Shown: positions 10,971 to 23,084 of the stretch, piece by piece
Numbering within the stretch: the stretch's first letter is position 1
Layout of the letters: each line of letters starts with the position of its first letter
NCBI GenBank assembly: GCA_913047395.1
Contig: CAJWUF010000003.1
Location: 1-44,412, forward strand
Direction of reading: 5' to 3'
Source of the DNA: an uncultured cyanobacterium
GTDB lineage: Bacteria > Cyanobacteriota > Cyanobacteriia > PCC-6307 > Cyanobiaceae
DNA: 44,412 bases
Program-made: the position numbers and the translations under genes
Notes under the pieces: model-generated
Told to the model about the DNA's origin: nothing
The model's database searches: none
What the model saw: the letters and a program-made list of their open reading frames with translations, nothing else

Positions 10971-11630
10971 TCAGGAGTAGATCTGCTCGAGGGAGATCCC
11001 CCGTTCCTTTGCGGTTTCCTTGTGGGTGCGGAGACCGGCTAGGGCCAACATGGCAGCCCTAGCATTGTTTAGAGGTGTTTTGCTGCCGAGGCGTTTGGCT
11101 AGCACGTTTTTGATGCCGGCTAGTTCAAGAACTGTGCGGATCGAACCACCTGCAATCACGCCTGTGCCTGGAGCGGCGGGACGGATTAGTACGTTGGCAG
11201 CTCCATCACGTCCATTGGACAGGGTGGGGATGGAGTTGTGACGCGTGAGCGGAACTTTTACTAGGTGTTTTTTGCCATCGGCGACACCTTTGCGTACAGC
11301 CCCGATCACATCGCCTGCCTTGCCTACACCAACTCCCACTTGGCCACGTTCGTTGCCGACAACGACGATGGCCCTGAAACTCATCTTTTTGCCACCTTTT
11401 ACTGTTTTAGAAACGCGACGAATCTGAACGACTCGTTCTTGCCATTCGGAATCGCGCTCCTGGCCACGGCGGTCGCCACGACGGCCACCTCTGCGCTCAC
11501 GGTCGCCTCCGCGGCCACCACCGCCACGGCGTTGCTGTTGTTGTTGCTCCTTTTGCCCTTCCGCTGCTGCGGGGACATCAGCGGCTGAGGGGATGTCGTT
11601 GGGAGTGGTCTTGGTGTTGGGTTCGGTCAT
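10971..11630 (-). CDS. rpsE: 30S ribosomal protein S5 with low-complexity Gln/RGG-rich N-terminal extension
   Basis: [46 protein letters not shown] preceded by about 60 aa including [29 protein letters not shown]. Confidence 0.97.
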   Translation of the reverse strand: MTEPNTKTTPNDIPSAADVPAAAEGQKEQQQQQRRGGGGRGGDRERRGGRRGDRRGQERDSEWQERVVQIRRVSKTVKGGKKMSFRAIVVVGNERGQVGVGVGKAGDVIGAVRKGVADGKKHLVKVPLTRHNSIPTLSNGRDGAANVLIRPAAPGTGVIAGGSIRTVLELAGIKNVLAKRLGSKTPLNNARAAMLALAGLRTHKETAKERGISLEQIYS

Positions 11631-11644
11631 GATGAGAGCAGGTA

Positions 11645-12013
11645 TCAGAATTGAAGGCCCGCTTCCCGGGCGGCATCGGCGAGGGCTTTCACTCTGCCGT
11701 GGTACAGGTTGCCGCCGCGATCGAAGACCACCTGTTGGATGCCCTTGGCGAGGGCGCGTTTAGCTACCAATTCTCCGACGGCGATGGAGGCGTCACAGCT
11801 ACTGCCGTCAGCCTTAAGGTTGCTGCGCAAGTCTTTGTCAATGGTTGAGGCTGCACAAAGAGTGTTTTTAGCCTCATCATCGATGACCTGAGCATAGATG
11901 TGGTTGTTGGAGCGGAATACAGCCAGGCGTGGACGCTCTGCGGTGCCATTGAGATGACGACGCAGGCGACGATGGCGCTTCTGGGTCTGCTGCTTTCGGG
12001 AGAGGATCGACAT
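11645..12013 (-). CDS. rplR: 50S ribosomal protein L18
   Basis: [29 protein letters not shown] ... [26 protein letters not shown]. Confidence 0.97.
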   Translation of the reverse strand: MSILSRKQQTQKRHRRLRRHLNGTAERPRLAVFRSNNHIYAQVIDDEAKNTLCAASTIDKDLRSNLKADGSSCDASIAVGELVAKRALAKGIQQVVFDRGGNLYHGRVKALADAAREAGLQF

Positions 12014-12046
12014 GGTGGGGTGTGCGGGTGGAAGTCAGGCAGACCT

Positions 12047-12586
12047 CTATTTCTTGCCGGATTTGCCGGCTTTGCGCAGGATCCGTTCGCCCGCGTACTT
12101 AATGCCCTTGCCCTTGTAGGGCTCGGGGGGGCGAATGGCTCGGATCTTGGCGGCTTCATTGCCTACTAGTTCTTTATCTGCCCCAGAGACGGTGACGTTG
12201 GTGTTGTTCTCTACTGCGAAGGTGATTCCCGCGGGAGGGTCCATTTCAACCGGGTGGCTGAAACCAGCACTCACTACAAGTTTTTTGCCTTTGACTTGTG
12301 CACGGGAGCCCACTCCGACGAGCTCTAGCTTGCGTGTATAGCCTTCGCTTACGCCTTGAACCATGTTGGCGACAAGCGAGCGACAAAGACCGTGACGCTC
12401 ACGCGATTTGCGTTTCTCACTGGTGGGTGTAATCACAAGTGTGTTTTCAACTTGAGAGACGCTTACGCCCTCTGGGAGTGTGCGGTTGAGTTCTCCCTTG
12501 GGACCCTTAACGCTGACCGCAAGCCCATTAAGGGTTACGACCACCTTGTCGGGGATGGGAATGGGATTTTTACCAATACGAGACAT
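12047..12586 (-). CDS. rplF: 50S ribosomal protein L6
   Basis: [33 protein letters not shown] ... [17 protein letters not shown]; start at internal Met. Confidence 0.97.
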   Translation of the reverse strand: MSRIGKNPIPIPDKVVVTLNGLAVSVKGPKGELNRTLPEGVSVSQVENTLVITPTSEKRKSRERHGLCRSLVANMVQGVSEGYTRKLELVGVGSRAQVKGKKLVVSAGFSHPVEMDPPAGITFAVENNTNVTVSGADKELVGNEAAKIRAIRPPEPYKGKGIKYAGERILRKAGKSGKK

Positions 12587-12602
12587 GGTTTCAGGTTCCG
12601 GG

Positions 12603-13004
12603 TCAGTACACGTAGCAGAGCACTTCTCCGCCAACGCCCTGTTTTCGGGCATCGCGGTCGCTCATTACGCCTTTGGAAGTGGAGATGATCGCCATCCCTA
12701 GGCCACCAAGGACCTTGGGTAGGCCACGCGTGTTCTTGTAGATGCGCAGACCTGGCTTACTTACCCGCTGCATTGAGCGGATGGTGGGCTGGCGGTGCTT
12801 GCCGCTGTATTTCAATTCGAGGACTAGATGTGTGCGTACACCTTCACCTTCTTCGCTGATTTCAGAGATGAAGCCCTCTTGTTGCAGCACCTTGGCAATG
12901 CTGCGTGACATGCGGGAGGCAGGAACGCGGGTGGTCTGGTGACGTTTTTCACTCGCATTGCGAATGCGGGTGAGCATGTCTGAGATTGGATCGTGGTTGG
13001 CCAT
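12603..13004 (-). CDS. rpsH: 30S ribosomal protein S8
   Basis: [32 protein letters not shown] ... [34 protein letters not shown]. Confidence 0.97.
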   Translation of the reverse strand: MANHDPISDMLTRIRNASEKRHQTTRVPASRMSRSIAKVLQQEGFISEISEEGEGVRTHLVLELKYSGKHRQPTIRSMQRVSKPGLRIYKNTRGLPKVLGGLGMAIISTSKGVMSDRDARKQGVGGEVLCYVY

Positions 13005-13029
13005 AGTTTCAGTCGTCTCCGAAGAGGGG

Positions 13030-13569
13030 TTAGTTGCTGCGGAACGGCATTCCCATCTCGCGGAGGAGGGATTGGCCCTCTTCATCCGTACGGGCGCTGG
13101 TCACGATGGTGATGTCCATGCCCCTGATGGCTTCAATTTTGTCGAAGGAAATCTCAGGAAAGATGAGTTGCTCTTTGACTCCAAGTGTGTAGTTGCCACG
13201 GCCGTCAAAGCTCTTGGGGCTTACACCCCTGAAATCTCGGATCCTGGGCAGGGCAAGATTGATCAGGCGCTCCAGGAAGGCGTACATGCGCTCCCCACGA
13301 AGGGTTACAGCACAACCGATTGCCATCCCCTGTCGGATCTTGAAGCCAGCAATGGCCTTCTTCGCCTTAGTCACGACAACTTTCTGGCCAGTGATGGTGG
13401 CCAGTTCGTTAACGGATGCCTCTAACGACTTTGCGTTCTGGGCGGCCTCACCAAGTCCCCGGTTGACGGTGATTTTTAGCACCTTGGGGACTTCGTGAAT
13501 ATTGGAGAGACTTAGGTCTTTCAGCAGTTTGGGCTGAATTGTCTCCCGATAGCGCTGTTTGAGTGACAT
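13030..13569 (-). CDS. rplE: 50S ribosomal protein L5
   Basis: [20 protein letters not shown] ... [28 protein letters not shown]. Confidence 0.98.
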   Translation of the reverse strand: MSLKQRYRETIQPKLLKDLSLSNIHEVPKVLKITVNRGLGEAAQNAKSLEASVNELATITGQKVVVTKAKKAIAGFKIRQGMAIGCAVTLRGERMYAFLERLINLALPRIRDFRGVSPKSFDGRGNYTLGVKEQLIFPEISFDKIEAIRGMDITIVTSARTDEEGQSLLREMGMPFRSN

Positions 13570-13679
13570 GGCTGGAGGGAAGAGTGCTTCTGGACTTGGT
13601 CAGAAGATCGGAGAAAGGAAGGGAAGGCGGTGGCTGGGGAATTTCTGATTGGGATGTTCCCTGGCTCTGGAGTTGTTAA

Positions 13680-14042
13680 TTAGTCGATCAATTCTCCAGT
13701 TTTCTTGAGTCGGCGCTTTTTGCTGCCATCTTTTTCGACAACCAGCTCGACACGACTAGCGACCTTTTTTTTGCTCGAATAGAGCATCACGTTGGAGGCA
13801 TGAACGGAAGCTTCTTCGCTGACAATCCTCCCGCTCTCTCCCTCTTGTGTGGGTTTGACGTGACGGGTGCGAATGTTTACTCCCTGCACAATGATGCGGT
13901 TTTCAATCGGCAAAGTGCGGAGTACTTCGCCTGTTTTGCCTTTGTCCTTGCCTGTGATGACTTGGACGGTGTCGCCTTTACGTATGCGCATCTTGATGCG
14001 CTCAGTGGGCTTGGCTTTGTTTTTTTGGCTTGTGGTGGTCAT
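13680..14042 (-). CDS. rplX: 50S ribosomal protein L24
   Basis: [39 protein letters not shown] (KOW motif). Confidence 0.96.
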   Translation of the reverse strand: MTTTSQKNKAKPTERIKMRIRKGDTVQVITGKDKGKTGEVLRTLPIENRIIVQGVNIRTRHVKPTQEGESGRIVSEEASVHASNVMLYSSKKKVASRVELVVEKDGSKKRRLKKTGELID

Positions 14043-14043
14043 T

Positions 14044-14409
14044 TCAGATCACCTCCGGAGCTAGGGATACGATTTTGGTGAAATTACGCTCGCGAAGCTC
14101 CCTCGCTACTGGCCCAAAAACACGAGTGCCACGAGGGTTTTTGTCGTCGTTAATAAGCACGGCAGCGTTGTCGTCGAAGCGAATTGCGTTGCCGGTATCT
14201 CGTCGCAGTGTTGCCTTAGTGCGAACCACTACGGCTTTGACCACTTCGGACTTTTTGACGCTCATGTTGGGCATCGCATCTTTTACGGCTGCCACGATCA
14301 CGTCGCCTACATGTGCGTAGCGGCGGTTTGAGCCCAGCACACGGATGCACTGGATGCGTTTGGCACCACTGTTGTCGGCAACAGTAAGGAAGGATTCCTG
14401 TTGAATCAT
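14044..14409 (-). CDS. rplN: 50S ribosomal protein L14
   Basis: [26 protein letters not shown]... Confidence 0.98.
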   Translation of the reverse strand: MIQQESFLTVADNSGAKRIQCIRVLGSNRRYAHVGDVIVAAVKDAMPNMSVKKSEVVKAVVVRTKATLRRDTGNAIRFDDNAAVLINDDKNPRGTRVFGPVARELRERNFTKIVSLAPEVI

Positions 14410-14672
14410 TTGGATACCTCCTGAGCTTTGGGGCTATTGCTGAGGACTTCAGCAACCGCCCAACGCTTTGATCGACTGAGAGGGCGTGTCTCAGTTATTC
14501 GTACGCGATCACCGACGCGGCAGGTGTTGTCAGCGTCGTGAGCTTTGTAACGGGTGGTGCGGCTGACCGTCTTCTGGTAGATGGGATGAGGAAAGCGGTT
14601 TTCTACCGCTACCACTATCGTTTTATCCATCTTGTCGCTGACGACGGTGCCGATCCTTTCCTTAAGTGCCAT
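14406..14672 (-). CDS. rpsQ: 30S ribosomal protein S17
   Basis: [49 protein letters not shown]. Confidence 0.97.
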   Translation of the reverse strand: MALKERIGTVVSDKMDKTIVVAVENRFPHPIYQKTVSRTTRYKAHDADNTCRVGDRVRITETRPLSRSKRWAVAEVLSNSPKAQEVSK

Positions 14673-14689
14673 GGGTTCTAAGAGGGGGA

Positions 14690-14902
14690 TCAGGAGGCGG
14701 CGTTGGAGCGGAGGCGCTCCTTCTGCACCGTCAACATCTGGGCCAGCTTGATGCGGGCCTCTTTGAAACGGTGCGTGTTGCTCAGCTGCCGGGTGGCTTG
14801 CTGAAAGCGAAGATCGAACAGTTCGCGGCGGATGCCATCAATTTGTTCGGTTAGGTCTGCGTCGGTGAGCTTGCGCACCTCGGCGGTGTCGGGACGTGCC
14901 AT
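14690..14902 (-). CDS. rpmC: 50S ribosomal protein L29
   Basis: [43 protein letters not shown]. Confidence 0.96.
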   Translation of the reverse strand: MARPDTAEVRKLTDADLTEQIDGIRRELFDLRFQQATRQLSNTHRFKEARIKLAQMLTVQKERLRSNAAS

Positions 14903-14904
14903 CG

Positions 14905-15381
14905 TCAGGAATCCACGGTGAGAGCGGGCTGATTGGCAGGTTTGGAGCTGCCAGCAGGCTGTTGTTGATCGTCCAGGCTCAGGAACTTTGTCTTTATGGG
15001 CAGCTTGTATTGCGCAAGACGCATCGCTTCGCGAGCAATGGCTTCGGTGATTTCCTCACCGCCCATCTCAAACAGAATTCGACCTGGCTTGATCACAGCT
15101 ACCCAGAATTCTGGGTTGCCCTTGCCTGAACCCATGCGGGTTTCGGCTGGACGCATTGTGACTGGCTTGTCAGGGAAGATCCTGATCCAGATATTCCCGC
15201 CTCGTTTTACGTAGCGGGTCATGGCCCGGCGGCTGGCCTCGATTTGACGCGAGGTGATCCAGCCACATTCTTGGGCTTGCAACGCAAACTGACCAAAGGC
15301 AATGGTGTTGCCCCTGGTAGCAACGCCACGCATGCGGCCTCGTTGCTGTTTGCGGAATTTGACGCGTTTTGGACTCAGCAT
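14905..15381 (-). CDS. rplP: 50S ribosomal protein L16
   Basis: [56 protein letters not shown]. Confidence 0.98.
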   Translation of the reverse strand: MLSPKRVKFRKQQRGRMRGVATRGNTIAFGQFALQAQECGWITSRQIEASRRAMTRYVKRGGNIWIRIFPDKPVTMRPAETRMGSGKGNPEFWVAVIKPGRILFEMGGEEITEAIAREAMRLAQYKLPIKTKFLSLDDQQQPAGSSKPANQPALTVDS

Positions 15382-15398
15382 GATTTAGGGCCTCCTGA

Positions 15399-16127
15399 TC
15401 AACTCTCGTTTGAGCGATCTTCGAATTGTTGGGGCCGCCGGTTGGCCCTACGCCGTGGGCTTGCGCCCACCGGCAGTGGCTGGGCTTCATCGCCCAGTAC
15501 TTCTCCTTTGAAGATCCAGACTTTGATGCCAAGAACTCCGTAGGTGGTGCTGGCTACTTTGGTGGCGTAGTCGATTTCGGCGCGAAGGGTGTGCAGAGGC
15601 ACACGGCCTTCACGGGTCCATTCGGTGCGAGCGATCTCAGCGCCGTTGAGACGACCACCTACTTGGATTTTCAAGCCGAGCACTCCAGCACGCTGTGCCC
15701 GTTGCACAGCCATGCGGATGGTGCGGCGAAAAGCGACTCGCTTTTCAAGCTGCTGGGCGATGTATTCGGCCAGCAGGAAAGCATCGGCATCGACTCGCTC
15801 TACTTCGACCACGTTGATTCGAACCTGTCGGCTGTTATCCCCGATGGTCTTTTGGATCCCGGCGCGCAATTCTTCGATGCCACTGCCCTGGCGGCCGACC
15901 AACACACCTGGGCGTGCAGTCTTCAGTTCCACTTCGAGTTGGTCTGCTTTGCGGGCAATCAACACATCGCTGATGCCTGCGGCGCCGTACTTCTTATGAA
16001 TGAAACGACGAATCCTGTCGTCCTCTTGAAGGAGGATCGGGTAGGTCTTGTTGGTCGCATACCAGCGTGATCGGTGTTCCTGGGTGATCCCCAGGCGTAA
16101 GCCGGTTGGATGGATTTTGTTTCCCAT
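15399..16127 (-). CDS. rpsC: 30S ribosomal protein S3
   Basis: [24 protein letters not shown] ... [13 protein letters not shown]; start at internal Met. Confidence 0.98.
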   Translation of the reverse strand: MGNKIHPTGLRLGITQEHRSRWYATNKTYPILLQEDDRIRRFIHKKYGAAGISDVLIARKADQLEVELKTARPGVLVGRQGSGIEELRAGIQKTIGDNSRQVRINVVEVERVDADAFLLAEYIAQQLEKRVAFRRTIRMAVQRAQRAGVLGLKIQVGGRLNGAEIARTEWTREGRVPLHTLRAEIDYATKVASTTYGVLGIKVWIFKGEVLGDEAQPLPVGASPRRRANRRPQQFEDRSNES

Positions 16128-16146
16128 CGGTCGGTGTCCTCGGGGT

Positions 16147-16512
16147 TCAGGAGTCGGTCTTGGCCGCCACAGCAATGCTGATGTGGCAGGTTTGTTTTTT
16201 GATCGCGAAGGCGCGACCCTGGGCTCGGGGTCTATAGCGCTTCATGGCGGGTCCCATATCGGCGCTTGCCTGGGATATCACCAGCGAGGCTGGATCTAGA
16301 CCAAGGTTGTGCTCTGCGTTTGCTACAGCAGACCTCAGCACTTTTGTGATGGGGCCAGTGGAGCGGTAGGGCATGAATTCGAGCATGATCAGTGCATCGC
16401 GATAGCTGCGACCACGGATTTGATCGAGGACCCGCCGCACTTTTGATACAGATCCGCGGATAAAGCGACCGTGGGCCTTGGCGATAGTTTCCGTTGGGGA
16501 TGACGTCGTCAT
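16147..16512 (-). CDS. rplV: 50S ribosomal protein L22
   Basis: [39 protein letters not shown]...[26 protein letters not shown]. Confidence 0.97.
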   Translation of the reverse strand: MTTSSPTETIAKAHGRFIRGSVSKVRRVLDQIRGRSYRDALIMLEFMPYRSTGPITKVLRSAVANAEHNLGLDPASLVISQASADMGPAMKRYRPRAQGRAFAIKKQTCHISIAVAAKTDS

Positions 16513-16516
16513 GGTT

Positions 16517-16792
16517 TCAGCGGCCTCCTTTTTTGTCTTTGATGTGGCCTTTAAAGGTGCGGGTGGGAGCGAACTCACCCAGCTTGTGACCAACCATCTG
16601 CTCGGTGATGAACACCGGCACATGGCTTCTACCGTTGTGTACGGCAATGGTGTGGCCGATCATCATCGGCAGGATGGTGGATGCTCGAGACCACGTCTTG
16701 ATCACTGACTTGTCGTCGTCAGCGTTTTGCTTTTCAAGCTTGCGGAGCAGGCTGTCAGCAATGAAAGGGCCTTTTTTTAGTGAACGTCCCAT
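16517..16792 (-). CDS. rpsS: 30S ribosomal protein S19
   Basis: [20 protein letters not shown]...[15 protein letters not shown]. Confidence 0.98.
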   Translation of the reverse strand: MGRSLKKGPFIADSLLRKLEKQNADDDKSVIKTWSRASTILPMMIGHTIAVHNGRSHVPVFITEQMVGHKLGEFAPTRTFKGHIKDKKGGR

Positions 16793-16827
16793 GGCGGATT
16801 AAGTGAACGGCAGAACGGTTAGTGACA

Positions 16828-17691
16828 TCAGGAATCGCGTCCTCCACGGCTCCGTTTGGAGGTGCGGCGACGTTTGCGGAGAATGAATCGGTTGCTGGGC
16901 TTGTTCCGCTTGCGTGTTTTTAGACCGAGGGCGGGTTTGCCCCAAGGTGTCACCGGGCCTGAACGGCCAATTGGTGCACGGCCTTCACCACCACCGTGAG
17001 GGTGGTCACAGGGGTTCATAACACTGCCGCGAACTTGAGGGCGACGCCCTAGCCAACGGCGACGACCAGCCTTGCCAAGGCTGGTGTTGCGCACTTCTGA
17101 GTTGCCCACTTCGCCGAGAGTGGCGTAGCACTCATGGCGAATAAGGCGGACCTCGGTGGAGGGCAGCTTGAGGGCAACGTAGTCACCCTCTTTGGCCATT
17201 ACTTGTGCACTAGAACCGGCTGTACGTGCCATCTGTCCACCACGACCGGCATAAAGCTCAACGTTGTGAACGCTTGAGCCGAGAGGGATGGCTGAAAGGG
17301 GTAGAGCATTCCCTGTCTCGATAGGAGATTCAGGGCCAGAAATGACTTGCTGCCCGATGCTGATCCCAGCCGGAGCAAGGATGTAACGCTTCTCGCCATC
17401 GGCGTAGAAAAGTAGCGCTAGGCGAGCCTTGCGATGGGGGTCGTAGTGAATTGCCGCGACTTTGGCGGGAATACCGTGCTTGTTGCGACGGAAATCGACC
17501 ATTCGGTAGAGGCGCTTATGGCCACCACCACGATGGCGGCAGGTGATTACACCTCTGTTGTTGCGACCCTTGCGGCGATGCTTGGCCACCACAAGAGAAC
17601 GTTCGGGTTTGCGGCCGGTGACCTCACTGAAGTCTGTGACCACCCTGGTGCGGGTTCCTGGGGTGTAAGGGCGGAAGGTACGGATTGCCAT
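16828..17691 (-). CDS. rplB: 50S ribosomal protein L2
   Basis: [22 protein letters not shown] ... [23 protein letters not shown]. Confidence 0.98.
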   Translation of the reverse strand: MAIRTFRPYTPGTRTRVVTDFSEVTGRKPERSLVVAKHRRKGRNNRGVITCRHRGGGHKRLYRMVDFRRNKHGIPAKVAAIHYDPHRKARLALLFYADGEKRYILAPAGISIGQQVISGPESPIETGNALPLSAIPLGSSVHNVELYAGRGGQMARTAGSSAQVMAKEGDYVALKLPSTEVRLIRHECYATLGEVGNSEVRNTSLGKAGRRRWLGRRPQVRGSVMNPCDHPHGGGEGRAPIGRSGPVTPWGKPALGLKTRKRNKPSNRFILRKRRRTSKRSRGGRDS

Positions 17692-17706
17692 GATGTTTCA
17701 GACCCC

Positions 17707-18009
17707 TCAGGACTCAGGGAAGAGTTGGATCGTGTTGCCTTCGGCAAGTCGCACCACGGCTTTCTTTACCTGGGCTCTTTTGCCGGTAAAGCGACCTACT
17801 CGACGGCTGCGCCGCGGTGGATTCATGGTGCTGATGCCGACCACACGGACGTCGAAGAGTTGTTCTACGGCCGCTTTGATATCGGGCTTGGCAGCGCGAT
17901 GGTCAACCTCAAATGTGTACTGGTTCTTTTCCAGAGCACTGGTAGCTTTTTCGGTGATTAACGGACGACGGATCACATCCGCCAGCCGTCCGGTGAAACG
18001 TTCAGTCAT
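17707..18009 (-). CDS. rplW: 50S ribosomal protein L23
   Basis: [45 protein letters not shown]. Confidence 0.97.
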   Translation of the reverse strand: MTERFTGRLADVIRRPLITEKATSALEKNQYTFEVDHRAAKPDIKAAVEQLFDVRVVGISTMNPPRRSRRVGRFTGKRAQVKKAVVRLAEGNTIQLFPES

Positions 18010-18637
18010 CTCCGTAAACCTCCTGAATCTTGGCGAGTGCCTCCTCGCTGAGCACCAGAGAATTGGCGTGGAGCAAATCGAAGACGTTTAGTTGATCGGC
18101 GGCGATCAGCTTCACCTTCTCGAGATTGCGCACGGAGCGACGAATGATCTCGGAGGGAGAAGAAAGCACCACCAAAACTTTGGCATCGGCGGCTATGCCT
18201 AGTCGGACCAGTGCATCTGAGATTTCACGGGTTTTAGGAGCCTTAAGGCTGTCGCCGAAGTCTTTTACTACCACTACATCCTCTACACGGGCCATTAGCG
18301 CAGTGCGTAGGGCCAGGCGACGTTCCTTTCGGTTCATCGTCAGGTTGTAGGTGCGTGGCTTTGGCCCAAAGATGATTCCACCGCCTGGACGTAAGGGGGT
18401 GCGAATCGATCCCTGACGGGCCCGTCCGGTGCCCTTTTGCTTATAGGGCTTGCGACCACCACCGCGAACTTCAGCCCGGGTGAGGGTGCTTGCAGTCCCC
18501 TGGCGGCTATGGGCCTGCTGTCTGAGCACTGCACGGTGCATCAGATCAACGGCAGTGGTCTCTTTGGCCACTTTGAGCTCAAGGCTTGTCTTGCCTGTTT
18601 CTTTGCCCTGCCAGTCGCGAATAACACATTCAGCCAT
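18002..18637 (-). CDS. rplD: 50S ribosomal protein L4
   Basis: [51 protein letters not shown]. Confidence 0.97.
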   Translation of the reverse strand: MAECVIRDWQGKETGKTSLELKVAKETTAVDLMHRAVLRQQAHSRQGTASTLTRAEVRGGGRKPYKQKGTGRARQGSIRTPLRPGGGIIFGPKPRTYNLTMNRKERRLALRTALMARVEDVVVVKDFGDSLKAPKTREISDALVRLGIAADAKVLVVLSSPSEIIRRSVRNLEKVKLIAADQLNVFDLLHANSLVLSEEALAKIQEVYGDD

Positions 18638-19299
18638 CACTTACCTCCTTGTCCTTGAGCAGGCTTGTTGCCTACACGCTTGGCGGGTTGGATGTTGAGC
18701 AGAGCACCGGGCTTGCCTGGTACCGAGCCTTTGATCACCAGGAGATTGCGGTCGCTGTCCACTTTGATGATGGTTAGTCCGCGAGTGGTGCGCTGCTTGC
18801 CGCCGTAGCGACCAGCCATTCGCTTTCCTGGATAAATCCGACCTGGTGTGGTTCCAGCACCGGTGGAGCCTGGCTCTCTATGGTTTTTGGAACCGTGGGT
18901 CATCGGACCACGGCTGAAGCCGTGGCGCTTTTGATAACCAGAGAAGCCTCGACCCATAGTGTCGCCACTGACATCAACCTTTTGGCCAGCTTCAAAGCTG
19001 CCGACGGTGATCGTTGCGCCCAGTTCTAATCCGTCAAAACCCTCGACGCGATATTCGCGCAGGTGCTTCAAGAGCGCCTCACCAGACTTGGCGAGGTGCC
19101 CCTTGGCGGGCTTGTTGATCAGCTTTTCGCGTGTATCACCAAAACCGATCTGCACGGCGGCATAGCCGTCGGTGTCAGAGGTCTTTAGTTGGGTGATGCG
19201 GCAGGGACCTGCCTCGATCAGGGTGACCGGGACGGCTCTGCCTTGTTCGTCGAAGAACTGGGACATGCCCAGTTTCTTCCCAAGGATGCCGATTGACAT
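18637..19299 (-). CDS. rplC: 50S ribosomal protein L3
   Basis: [33 protein letters not shown] ... [30 protein letters not shown]. Confidence 0.98.
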   Translation of the reverse strand: MSIGILGKKLGMSQFFDEQGRAVPVTLIEAGPCRITQLKTSDTDGYAAVQIGFGDTREKLINKPAKGHLAKSGEALLKHLREYRVEGFDGLELGATITVGSFEAGQKVDVSGDTMGRGFSGYQKRHGFSRGPMTHGSKNHREPGSTGAGTTPGRIYPGKRMAGRYGGKQRTTRGLTIIKVDSDRNLLVIKGSVPGKPGALLNIQPAKRVGNKPAQGQGGK

Positions 19300-19698
19300 G
19301 GAAGGTAAAAGCGCCAGCGTGAATAACCTCCGCCTGTAGATCCAGTCGGGGGTTTGTAATTAGCGCTGATTAGGGGTAACGCAGTCGTCGCCGAAAAACC
19401 TGAGACCGTCAGAAACGGTGGATGAGGCAATTTCGGATAGGGCTAGCGAGCGAATCAGCTGGCTGGGACTTGGCCGACCTTTTGAGTTGGTTAGTTTCCC
19501 GGCAGTCAGGGGGATTAATCCCTTTGCTGCTCTGGCCTATGGATCCGGCGCAATCGTCGGACCTGCTTCACCTTCTGGAGGCCCGGCTAGCGGACGGGCA
19601 CAGATTTGTGAAGCAAACAAATACTTTACATCACTAGACACTCACAGAGAATGTTCTCCAAGTCAGCTGCCAGACTCATTGCCTCTTGAGTTGTCGTC

Positions 19699-20160
19699 AT
19701 GCCTCTAGTGCTTTCTGGTCGGGGGTTTCGCCGTGACCTGGAGGCATGCGGGTGTCTGGCCATGTTTGTTCCTCTTGAAGGTGGCACCGAAACCCGTTTG
19801 CTTCGCCGACTTAGGGCCGCTGGATACCGTACCCAGCTCAGTTCAGCTCGTGGGCTTGGGGATCCGGAGGTTTTTCTGTTTCAGATTCACGGTATTCGGC
19901 CTCCCCATCTCGGGCATCAGAGCGTTGGGCGCAATGGAGCTGTAGGTGAGGTTCAGCAGGTCATGCCTCAGTTGGGCGAATTATTTGTAGGTAGTGCTCC
20001 TGTGGTGCTTTGGCTTTTGGAGGGGCAGGTGCTCTCGAGATCCGAGCTCCTGGCACTTTGTGATATCTGTAAGCGTGAGCCGCGTTTGCGGGTAGTTGTT
20101 GAGATGGGTGGTGCTCGCAGTCTCCACTGGCAGCCGATGAATACTTTGCTTGAGGCCTGA
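19699..20160 (+). CDS. ndhN: NAD(P)H-quinone oxidoreductase subunit N
   Basis: 153-aa cyanobacterial protein: ALERE-like core [39 protein letters not shown]. Confidence 0.88.
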   Translation: MPLVLSGRGFRRDLEACGCLAMFVPLEGGTETRLLRRLRAAGYRTQLSSARGLGDPEVFLFQIHGIRPPHLGHQSVGRNGAVGEVQQVMPQLGELFVGSAPVVLWLLEGQVLSRSELLALCDICKREPRLRVVVEMGGARSLHWQPMNTLLEA

Positions 20161-20180
20161 ACGCTATTCCTGTTGGTTCT

Positions 20181-21212
20181 TTGCAGCAGAGCGCTTTAAG
20201 CAGTGAGCTTGCCTTGACCAGTGGGTCTTGGGTGAAATTGATCTGTGGTGCTAGTAATCAAGATCTGCTTGCCATAACTGACCTTTGTGCGGTTTTTGCA
20301 GCTGCAGGTGTTCACTGTGTTGATGTAGCGGCAGATGCTGCCGTGGTCAGAGCAGCTCGTAAGGGGCTTGACTGGGCGCAATCGCGGGGTGGAATTAGGC
20401 CATCGCTGATGGTGAGCATCAGCGATGGCAAGGATGCCCATTTCCGCAAGGCTTGGTTTGATCCTGCGTGTTGTCCAATTGATTGTTTGCGCCCTTGTCG
20501 GCATGTCTGTCCAGCTGAGGCTATTGGTGAGCAAGGGGGGATTCAGCTAAGTCGTTGTTATGGCTGTGGAAGATGTTTGCCGACTTGTCCTCTAGGCCTT
20601 ATTGATGAACATGATCAGCGTCTTGAATTAAAAGACCTTGGTCATCTATTGGTCTCTGTCCGTCCAGACGCTGTGGAGATTCATACTGCTCCTGGGCGGG
20701 CCGAGGCTTTTGAATCCACTGTTGCGGCGGTGATTGCGGCTCAGGTGCCTTTGCAATGGATGGGAGTGAGTTGCGGCCTTGAAGGGCATGGCCTCACGGT
20801 TGAGGCTTTGGCGAGTGAGTTGTGGCAGCGGCACGGTTGCCTAAGGCGTTTTGGGCAGCGACCCCTCTGGCAGCTTGATGGCCGCCCCATGAGCGGCGAT
20901 GTGGGTCCAGGCACGGCTCGGGTCGCTGTGGCGCTTTGGCGGGAGCTTTTGCCATGGGCTCCGCCTGGTCCGCTACAACTGGCGGGAGGTACAAATTCCC
21001 ATACGATTAGATATCTATCAGGCGATAATGGCCCGGCAGGGATTGCCTTCGGAGGCATCGCTCGCAAGCTCTTGCAGCCCTGGTTGCTCGAGGCACAGGC
21101 CCGGCATGTGAGTTTGAGGGAATGGCCAGAGGGTTGGCACGCTGCTCTTGCTCAGGCTAAGAAGTTGGTTGGTCCATGGCTATTGCGTCAGCCTGGGTCT
21201 CAATCCTGCTAG
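20181..21212 (+). CDS. ldpA: LdpA-like iron-sulfur protein (light-dependent period)
   Basis: CCPIDCLRPCRHVCPAEAI...CYGCGRCLPTCPLGLI [4Fe-4S] motifs in a cyanobacterial LdpA-like context downstream of ndhN. Confidence 0.85.
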   Translation: MQQSALSSELALTSGSWVKLICGASNQDLLAITDLCAVFAAAGVHCVDVAADAAVVRAARKGLDWAQSRGGIRPSLMVSISDGKDAHFRKAWFDPACCPIDCLRPCRHVCPAEAIGEQGGIQLSRCYGCGRCLPTCPLGLIDEHDQRLELKDLGHLLVSVRPDAVEIHTAPGRAEAFESTVAAVIAAQVPLQWMGVSCGLEGHGLTVEALASELWQRHGCLRRFGQRPLWQLDGRPMSGDVGPGTARVAVALWRELLPWAPPGPLQLAGGTNSHTIRYLSGDNGPAGIAFGGIARKLLQPWLLEAQARHVSLREWPEGWHAALAQAKKLVGPWLLRQPGSQSC

Positions 21213-21222
21213 ATAGGCGGGT

Positions 21223-22896
21223 ATGGCTACCACCTCTGCATGGTGGTGGCTGAAGGCCATGAAGCCAAAACGTATTACCGATGATCTAGATCGCTTGCTG
21301 GAGTTGTTGCCTCCTGCGGTTCAGCAGGCTTTGGCTACAACTGAGAGCCGAGAGCAGTTGCTTGAGGTGGTGTTGGATCTCGGCAGAGTGCCAGAAGCTC
21401 GTTATCCGGGGCGAGCGCTGGCTTTAGGAGATCAGTGTCTTACTCGACACGACTTGCAAGCCACCGTTGATCGGTTGGGGCAGTTCGGTGCTGATAACCG
21501 CGCTGGTATTGAACGAACCCTGCATCGAATCAGTGCTATTCGCAATCGCCAGCGAGATGTAGTGGGTCTCACCTGCCGTGTGGGAAGGGCCGTTTTTGGC
21601 ACAGTGGAGATGGTGAGGGATTTACTTGATAGTGGTCAATCGCTGTTGCTGATGGGGCGACCTGGAGTGGGTAAGACCACGGCGCTGCGTGAGATTGCCA
21701 GGGTTCTTGCTGATGACCTGCAGCGAAGGGTTGTGGTGATTGACACCAGTAACGAGATTGCTGGGGATGGGGATATTCCCCATCCCGCTATTGGACGGGC
21801 TAGGCGCATGCAGGTTGCCCTGCCTGAGCATCAACATCAGGTCATGATTGAGGCGGTGGAAAACCACATGCCGGAAGTCATCGTGATTGATGAGATCGGC
21901 ACGGAATTAGAGGCCTTGGCTGCGCGCACTATCGCCGAAAGGGGGGTGCAGCTTGTGGCTACTGCCCATGGCAATGCTTTGGCTAATTTGATTAAGAATC
22001 CAACCCTCAGTGACCTTGTTGGCGGGATTCAGTCCGTCACTCTCGGAGATGACGAAGCACGGCGGCGACGCACGCAGAAAACTGTGCTTGAGAGAGCTGC
22101 GGAGCCGACATTTCCAGTGGCAGTTGAAATGAATTCGCGCCATCGCTGGTCGATTCATGCCGATGTAGCTGCCACTGTTGATCTATTGCTGCGCGGACAG
22201 TCGCCTCGCCCTCAGTTGCGTGAGCTGGGTTCAGATGGATCGGTGCGGCTGGTGGATGCCGAGCCGAGTTGCGCTCTTTCACCTCGTACTCGTCCTGCTC
22301 TGGCGGCTATCCCTCTACCTGATCCCAAGGCACCTTCTGCTCGTGTTGCTTCACCTGCTCAAAAATCTGCTGCCCCAGTTGAGCGATCTGATCAAGGAGG
22401 TTTGCAGGTGCTCTGTTGTGGGATCACTCCCCAGCTTGTGGATGAAGCCATTCGTCGTCATGGCTGGCCCGCTCGTTGGGTAGATGATCTAAATGATGCA
22501 GATGTTGTGCTCAGTATCCGTCAGGGACTTGGTCAGCAGCCGGCTTTGAGGCGTCAGGCTCGTGACTCTCGTGTGCCGATCCTTGTTATTAAGTCCGATA
22601 CCTTGCCGCAGGTAGAGCGTGCCTTGGAGCGATTACTGGCACGCCGCTCTGGCTCGCAGGATCCGCCTCTCCCTTCAGGTTCTAAGGCGGGCGATCGGGA
22701 GGATGCTCTGGCTGCACTTGAGGAGTGCCGGTTAGCAGTGGAAAAGGTAGTGCTGCCCCTTGGAAGGCCGGTCGAGCTATTGCCTCGCAGTGAGCAGGTA
22801 CGTCAGATGCAAGTTGATTTGGTGACGCGTTATCGCCTGCGCAGTGATGTTTTTGGCCAGGCAGATCAACAGCGATTGCGGGTTTATCCCCCTTGA
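21223..22896 (+). CDS. R3H domain-containing AAA ATPase (Ycf45-like)
   Basis: Walker [58 protein letters not shown]-terminal domain. Confidence 0.88.
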   Translation: MATTSAWWWLKAMKPKRITDDLDRLLELLPPAVQQALATTESREQLLEVVLDLGRVPEARYPGRALALGDQCLTRHDLQATVDRLGQFGADNRAGIERTLHRISAIRNRQRDVVGLTCRVGRAVFGTVEMVRDLLDSGQSLLLMGRPGVGKTTALREIARVLADDLQRRVVVIDTSNEIAGDGDIPHPAIGRARRMQVALPEHQHQVMIEAVENHMPEVIVIDEIGTELEALAARTIAERGVQLVATAHGNALANLIKNPTLSDLVGGIQSVTLGDDEARRRRTQKTVLERAAEPTFPVAVEMNSRHRWSIHADVAATVDLLLRGQSPRPQLRELGSDGSVRLVDAEPSCALSPRTRPALAAIPLPDPKAPSARVASPAQKSAAPVERSDQGGLQVLCCGITPQLVDEAIRRHGWPARWVDDLNDADVVLSIRQGLGQQPALRRQARDSRVPILVIKSDTLPQVERALERLLARRSGSQDPPLPSGSKAGDREDALAALEECRLAVEKVVLPLGRPVELLPRSEQVRQMQVDLVTRYRLRSDVFGQADQQRLRVYPP

Positions 22897-23000
22897 ATTC
22901 GACTCGCTTTATCAGCATGCATTGACGAAGGACACTCTGCTGTGAGTAACTATTTGGATTCCAGTGAAGTCAACTCTTTGAGGCTGATGAACTGGATCAA

Positions 23001-23072
23001 TGGGCCGTGGCCAAGTGGTAAGGCAGCGGGTTTTGGTCTCGCTATTCCTAGGTTCGAATCCTAGCGGCCCAG
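23001..23072 (+). tRNA. tRNA-Gln (anticodon UUG)
   Basis: tgggccgtggccaagtggtaaggcagcgggttTTGgtctcgctattcctaggttcgaatcctagcggcccag: complete cloverleaf. Confidence 0.96.
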
Positions 23073-23084
23073 TTTTTCAAGACT

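Noticed and set aside
10632-11588. Plus-strand ORFs opposite rplO and rpsE (including Thr/Ala- and Leu-rich ones)
   Set aside because: Shadow ORFs caused by the repetitive RGG-encoding sequence.
15426-16070. 214-aa plus-strand ORF antisense to rpsC
   Set aside because: Mirror frame of a conserved ribosomal gene; typical shadow ORF in GC-rich coding DNA.
19418-19708. 96-aa plus-strand ORF between rplC and ndhN
   Set aside because: Lies in a divergent promoter region, overlaps the ndhN start, no recognisable domain.
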